DNA from: an uncultured Dysosmobacter sp.
GTDB lineage: Bacteria; Bacillota; Clostridia; Oscillospirales; Oscillospiraceae
Assembly (NCBI RefSeq): GCF_947631635.1
Contig: NZ_CANRMB010000032.1
Coordinates: 1-41,930, forward strand
Direction of reading: 5' to 3'
DNA length: 41,930 bases
A model generated the notes under the pieces. The model was not told the origin of the DNA, did no database searches, and was given only the letters and a program-made list of their open reading frames with translations. Both the position numbers and the translations under genes were made by a program. Shown here piece by piece: positions 38,954 to 41,930 of this stretch; the first letter of the stretch is position 1, and each line of letters opens with the position of its first letter.

Positions 38954-41209
38954 TTATACCGCATTTTCCTTCTGGATGGCAGGCAGTTCCTCGCCGAAGA
39001 ATTCGGCCAGGATCTCGTCGCAGTTCAGCACGGGGTCGTTCGCCTCTCCAGTGAGCGTTCCCAATTCGGGCATGGCCGCATTGGTCCAAGCGGCGAACCG
39101 GGCAAGGATGGCCTCCACGGCGGATACAGTCACCAGTTCGTCGGGCTTGAACCTGCCGTCTCCATAGCCGTTCACCATGCCGTGGGATTGGGCCCATCCG
39201 ATAGCAACGGTGAACTCATGGTCGGCGGGCACATCGGTGAAGGTGCTGGGCGTACTGTCGGGCTGACCCTCGTGATTCCACAGGTAACCAACGAACTCGG
39301 CGCGGGTCACCGGGCCACTGGCCAGAGGGACGGCCGGGTCATCGATCGTAATGTCAGGATCATCTTCGTCCACATCGGGGTCGGACGCCTCACTGTTCCG
39401 TTCCCAGCGGGCTGCCAAATCGATCGTGCCGTTCACGATCTCCGGCACATTCATGCTCCACCCAATAAACGTGTAGCCCGCACGAGTGGGTTCAGCCAGC
39501 TCAGGAAATTGGGTGTTTCTCTCCAACTGATCACTGAAGATGGGCGTATCGCTGTATCCGTCCCGGACGATCACGTTAAAGAATTGGGCGGGAGCAGCTT
39601 TCAAGCACAGGACCGCATCCCCGGAGGCAGTCCAAATCTGATAGGTGTTGTCCTGATCGCAGCGAGAGCCGTTGACATCCCAAAGCCACCTGGAAACCGC
39701 GCTGCCATCGATCTCAGCGCCCATATCCTCAGCGGTCATCAGGGTGATAGAGCCTCCCCCGCTGACGTTGCTGTATATGTCGTCGCTGGATGATTCAGAA
39801 GTGTTGTTGTACAGTTTACCTCCAGTCATGGTGAAGACAGTTGTGTGGCTATATACGCCGCCGCCAGTCCCCTTAGCCTCATTTCCGGAAATTTCTCCGC
39901 CGCTCATGGTAAAGCTGCCAATGTAGCTGTAAACACCGGCACCGGCACTGGCAGTGGAATTCTCGGAGATCTTGCCGCCGTTCATCGTAACGTCGCCATT
40001 GGAAAAAACACCGCCGCCCTTAGAGGCATTATTATTGGAGATCTCACCAGCGTCCATCGTAAACTTACTGCCGCTGGAGACAAGTATTCCGCCGCCGTAG
40101 TTAGAGGCAGTATTATTCGAGATTTCACCGCCGTTCATTGTAACGGTGGCTTGACCGCTTGCTGATACACCGCCGCCATTTTGGGCCTTATTCCCAGTAA
40201 TGGCGGTATCCTTCAGTTCAACAGTTGTCTTGTTACCGCTGGCAAAAATACCGCCGCCGTTGTTAACGGCATCATTATTTGAAATCTCACTGTCTGTGAT
40301 CGAAACTTTTCCGTTGTTCACCTCGATACCGCCGCCCCAGACAGTCGCGTGATTTCCGGCGATCGTACCATTCTCGATCTCAATAACGGTATAGTCCGGG
40401 TCTGGAGATTCCGCATAAAGGACCGATCCAATTCCACCGCCGCTGGCGGCAGTGTTGTTGGAGATGGTGCCTCCGTCCATCTTCAATGCAGCGTCATCAT
40501 CCGTCCGGCTAGCCAATTCTGTATTGATGTATACGCCGCCGCCGCTGTATGCGGCAGAGTTTCCATCGATTTTCGCACCCTCACCCATGGTAACGGTGCC
40601 TGCACCCACATATACGCCGCCGCCGTTGTTGGCCACATTCCCGGTGATGGTGCCGCCCTGCAAATCAAGGGAAGCATTGTCTGACACTTTGATACCGCCG
40701 CCAAAGCCCTCACCATGCTCGACCACATGATAGCCGCCAGTAATGGTCCCGCCACCCTCACTGTCAGTCACAGTGAGCTTGGTATCCTCGCCAGTAACGG
40801 TGATAACAGTGTTTCCACTGCCCTTGCTGCCCGCTTCGGTTTCGCTTTCGGCACGGTAGCCGCCGTCGATGGTCTGGCCGTGCAGGTCCAAATTGACGTT
40901 TTGTCCCTCATCGACGGTGATGGTCGTGGTTTTGCCATCTTTGCTCTCGTTATACTCGACTTCCTCGTTGAGCTGGATATTCCGGCCGCCATCGTCGTCA
41001 TCCCAGGCTTCAATGCCATAAGACTTGCCGCCTTCTTCATCTGTGCTTTCAGAGTACCCATAGCGGCCGTCACTAATCTCGGTCCCCTTGTCGTTTCCGT
41101 CAATAGCATCTTGGAGGTCGGTAAAGGTGGCTGCCAACGCAGGCTGCACCATCCCTACACACAGAGCCAGCGACAGGAACACCGACAAGACTTTGTTTCG
41201 CTTTTTCAT
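38954..41209 (-). CDS. Secreted beta-helix surface protein with InlB-type and SLH domains
   Basis: This 751-residue protein has a Sec signal peptide ending ALA-AT near residue 27. An acidic region is followed by about 14 short repeats of the NNGGGVY/SGGEISNNTA type at about residues 140-480, typical of right-handed beta-helix (pectate-lyase or Pmp-like) surface proteins. A Listeria-Bacteroides/InlB B-type repeat follows near residues 530-590 (AGYTFIGWSMN ... AARWE). A spacer rich in Asp precedes the C-terminal S-layer homology region (VTRAEFVGYLWNHEG, TFTDVPADHEF, AIGWAQSHGMVNGYGDG, FKPDELVTVSAVEAIL). Only one and part of a second SLH repeat is seen where three are usual. AAGGAAGG supports the start at 41209. 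Confidence 0.9.
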   Translation of the reverse strand: MKKRNKVLSVFLSLALCVGMVQPALAATFTDLQDAIDGNDKGTEISDGRYGYSESTDEEGGKSYGIEAWDDDDGGRNIQLNEEVEYNESKDGKTTTITVDEGQNVNLDLHGQTIDGGYRAESETEAGSKGSGNTVITVTGEDTKLTVTDSEGGGTITGGYHVVEHGEGFGGGIKVSDNASLDLQGGTITGNVANNGGGVYVGAGTVTMGEGAKIDGNSAAYSGGGVYINTELASRTDDDAALKMDGGTISNNTAASGGGIGSVLYAESPDPDYTVIEIENGTIAGNHATVWGGGIEVNNGKVSITDSEISNNDAVNNGGGIFASGNKTTVELKDTAITGNKAQNGGGVSASGQATVTMNGGEISNNTASNYGGGILVSSGSKFTMDAGEISNNNASKGGGVFSNGDVTMNGGKISENSTASAGAGVYSYIGSFTMSGGEISGNEAKGTGGGVYSHTTVFTMTGGKLYNNTSESSSDDIYSNVSGGGSITLMTAEDMGAEIDGSAVSRWLWDVNGSRCDQDNTYQIWTASGDAVLCLKAAPAQFFNVIVRDGYSDTPIFSDQLERNTQFPELAEPTRAGYTFIGWSMNVPEIVNGTIDLAARWERNSEASDPDVDEDDPDITIDDPAVPLASGPVTRAEFVGYLWNHEGQPDSTPSTFTDVPADHEFTVAIGWAQSHGMVNGYGDGRFKPDELVTVSAVEAILARFAAWTNAAMPELGTLTGEANDPVLNCDEILAEFFGEELPAIQKENAV

Positions 41210-41412
41210 TACGCAATTTCCTTCCTTTATTTTCTGAACGTGAAGCACCCGGTATCTGAACAAACGTAGAATTAGGTTTATGTCTCGCGGTTTCCCATCA
41301 CCTGGTTGTGTGGCAATCCGCCGCTGTCGGCGGCTCCGATGGCTGGTATATACCAGGGATGATTACTTCTTATAGGAAGACCGCCTTTCTTGCCCTTTCT
41401 CGATCCAAGCTA
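41210..41412 (-). promoter_or_regulatory. Long structured 5' leader of the surface-protein gene, class unknown
   Basis: On the minus strand the leader contains CTGGTATATACCAG, a perfect 14-nt palindrome. It also has CCGCCG-ACAG-CGGCGG, a strong hairpin, both enclosed by GGGCAA (5') and TTGCC (3'), which could form a closing stem. GATGGGAAACCGCGAGACATAAACC follows; its core GGGAAACCGCGAGACATAAA looks like a conserved unpaired stretch. This layout resembles a riboswitch or a cis-acting leader. I could not match it to cyclic-di-GMP, cobalamin, SAM or other classes I know. No clear -10/-35 pair was found. Confidence 0.4.
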
Positions 41413-41460
41413 TTTGTTACGAAGCAGAGCTTCGTAACAAACGGCGTACCGGTACGCCGT
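41413..41460. repeat. Two adjacent perfect hairpins
   Basis: TTTGTTACGAAG/CTTCGTAACAAA around CAGAG (41413-41441) is followed at once by the 20-bp palindrome ACGGCGTACC/GGTACGCCGT (41441-41460). Such tandem palindromes could be an intergenic repeat, an insertion-element end or a terminator pair. Confidence 0.6.
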
Positions 41461-41781
41461 TCGAATTTTTGGAGTTGTATGATGATGGAAATTATACCAT
41501 TTAATCGATGGCGTTGCAAGTACGATTCCATGCGGAATGCGGAATTGTTTGGAAAATTTTTTGATTTGCGGTTTAATAAACCGATAACCGAAATCGTCCC
41601 TTATCAAAGGGTAAATTATGCATGGACGAATGTCCATCCTCTTAAACATATTGTCCAACAATTGGGCGCTGCGCCAATTCCTATCCAGATAGTGTAAATC
41701 AGACTCGTGTTATTCGCAAATGTTTGATATTTCAGAATTAGTACTGTCAGGAGTTGTGCGGTTGGGGCATCAGCTTTTTGG
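41461..41781. other. AT-rich intergenic stretch, no gene recognised
   Basis: More AT-rich than its surroundings. Small hairpins are seen (ATGGAC/GTCCAT near 41621-41636; AATTGG/CCAATT around GCGC near 41659-41680). An open frame at 41308-41697 shows no family motif and crosses the palindromes, so it is not called. It may be a degraded insertion. Confidence 0.4.
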
Positions 41782-41812
41782 GGCCGCTGGCGCTGCCAGC
41801 GGCCTTCTTTAT
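41782..41812 (+). terminator. Hairpin with T-rich tail
   Basis: GGCCGCTGGC and GCCAGCGGCC pair perfectly around GCT, followed by TTCTTTATAATT. It would stop rightward transcription coming toward the rRNA operon end. Confidence 0.65.
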
Positions 41813-41818
41813 AATTAA

Positions 41819-41852
41819 AAAGAGGACGGCAAACAAAGATTGCCGTCCTCTT
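41819..41852 (-). terminator. Terminator of the rRNA operon
   Basis: AAGAGGACGGCAA and TTGCCGTCCTCTT pair perfectly; on the minus strand the stem is followed by TTTAATTATAAAG. It lies 4 bases after the 5S rRNA. Confidence 0.92.
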
Positions 41853-41855
41853 CGT

Positions 41856-41930
41856 GTTGGCGTTACCTATCTTCCCGGGCCGTCGCCAGCCAAGTATTGT
41901 GGGCAGAAATGAGCTTAACTACCGTGTTCG
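41856..41930 (-). rRNA. rrf: 5S ribosomal RNA, 3' part (cut by the window edge)
   Basis: On the minus strand the window ends with CGAACACGGTAGTTAAGCTC, then CCCACAATACTTGGCTGGCGA and GGGAAGATAGGTAACGCC, the conserved loop and 3' strand of bacterial 5S rRNA. About the first 40 nt lie outside the window. A strong terminator follows, so this is the last gene of a ribosomal RNA operon. Confidence 0.93.

Noticed and set aside
41264..41412. Cyclic-di-GMP riboswitch
   Set aside because: The conserved GACGCAAAGC core of class I and the class II core were not found on either strand.
41308..41697. A 129-codon plus-strand frame near the right end
   Set aside because: It crosses two palindromes, has no ribosome site or known motif, and begins antisense to the leader of the surface-protein gene.
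1..41930. CRISPR array
   Set aside because: No regularly spaced short direct repeats with unique spacers were seen; the repeats in the surface-protein gene are coding.

Overview
The window looks like a chromosome segment of a Gram-positive anaerobe of the class Clostridia, probably an Oscillospiraceae-type gut bacterium. This is inferred from the anaerobic (early cobalt insertion) cobalamin pathway with CbiK, the S-layer-homology surface protein, the PadR and permease-prefix (HAAS) genes, TTGACA/TATAAT promoters and strong GGAGG ribosome binding sites. Most of the window is GC-rich; the left end (about 1-7100) is visibly more AT-rich and carries mobile-element genes.

Layout. (1) 1-7102 is the right part of an integrated element. 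It holds a broken permease/ATPase mosaic, an intact FtsX-family ABC permease, a sigma-like regulator, 640 bases of highly structured non-coding DNA, a TnpW-like small protein and a large serine recombinase. It ends inside the D-loop of a tRNA-Ala(GGC) gene, of which only the 3' 59 nt remain (7103-7161). (2) 7280-28500 is one leftward operon of 23 genes. It begins with a cobalamin riboswitch and encodes corrinoid uptake (btuFCD-like), siroheme/precorrin entry steps (Met8-like, CobA-HemD), the whole anaerobic corrin ring pathway (cbiK, D, L, F, G, H, J, ET, A, C), and lower-ligand and nucleotide-loop assembly (cobT, cobU, a mini-CobU, cobS, cobC, cbiB, cobD, cbiP). No cob(I)alamin adenosyltransferase is seen. 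Neighbouring genes mostly overlap by 4 bases, suggesting translational coupling. (3) 28614-28774 is an intact tRNA-Ala(GGC) with promoter and terminator. (4) 28943-31764 holds an aldehyde dehydrogenase, then leftward sfsA-mntP. (5) 31904-36841 is a leftward seven-gene operon: three paralogous pairs of membrane-anchored proteins (a HAAS-domain protein A plus a single-span protein B) with a PadR regulator between the first and second pairs. Its promoter is embedded in a perfect 16-bp palindrome. This is the best candidate for an undescribed system here. (6) 36855-38617 is a lipoprotein-VanW gene pair. (7) 38954-41209 is a secreted beta-helix/SLH surface protein with a long structured leader. (8) 41819-41930 is the terminator and 3' part of a leftward 5S rRNA, so a ribosomal RNA operon lies just beyond the right edge.

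All functional calls come from reading motifs by eye; no database search was run.
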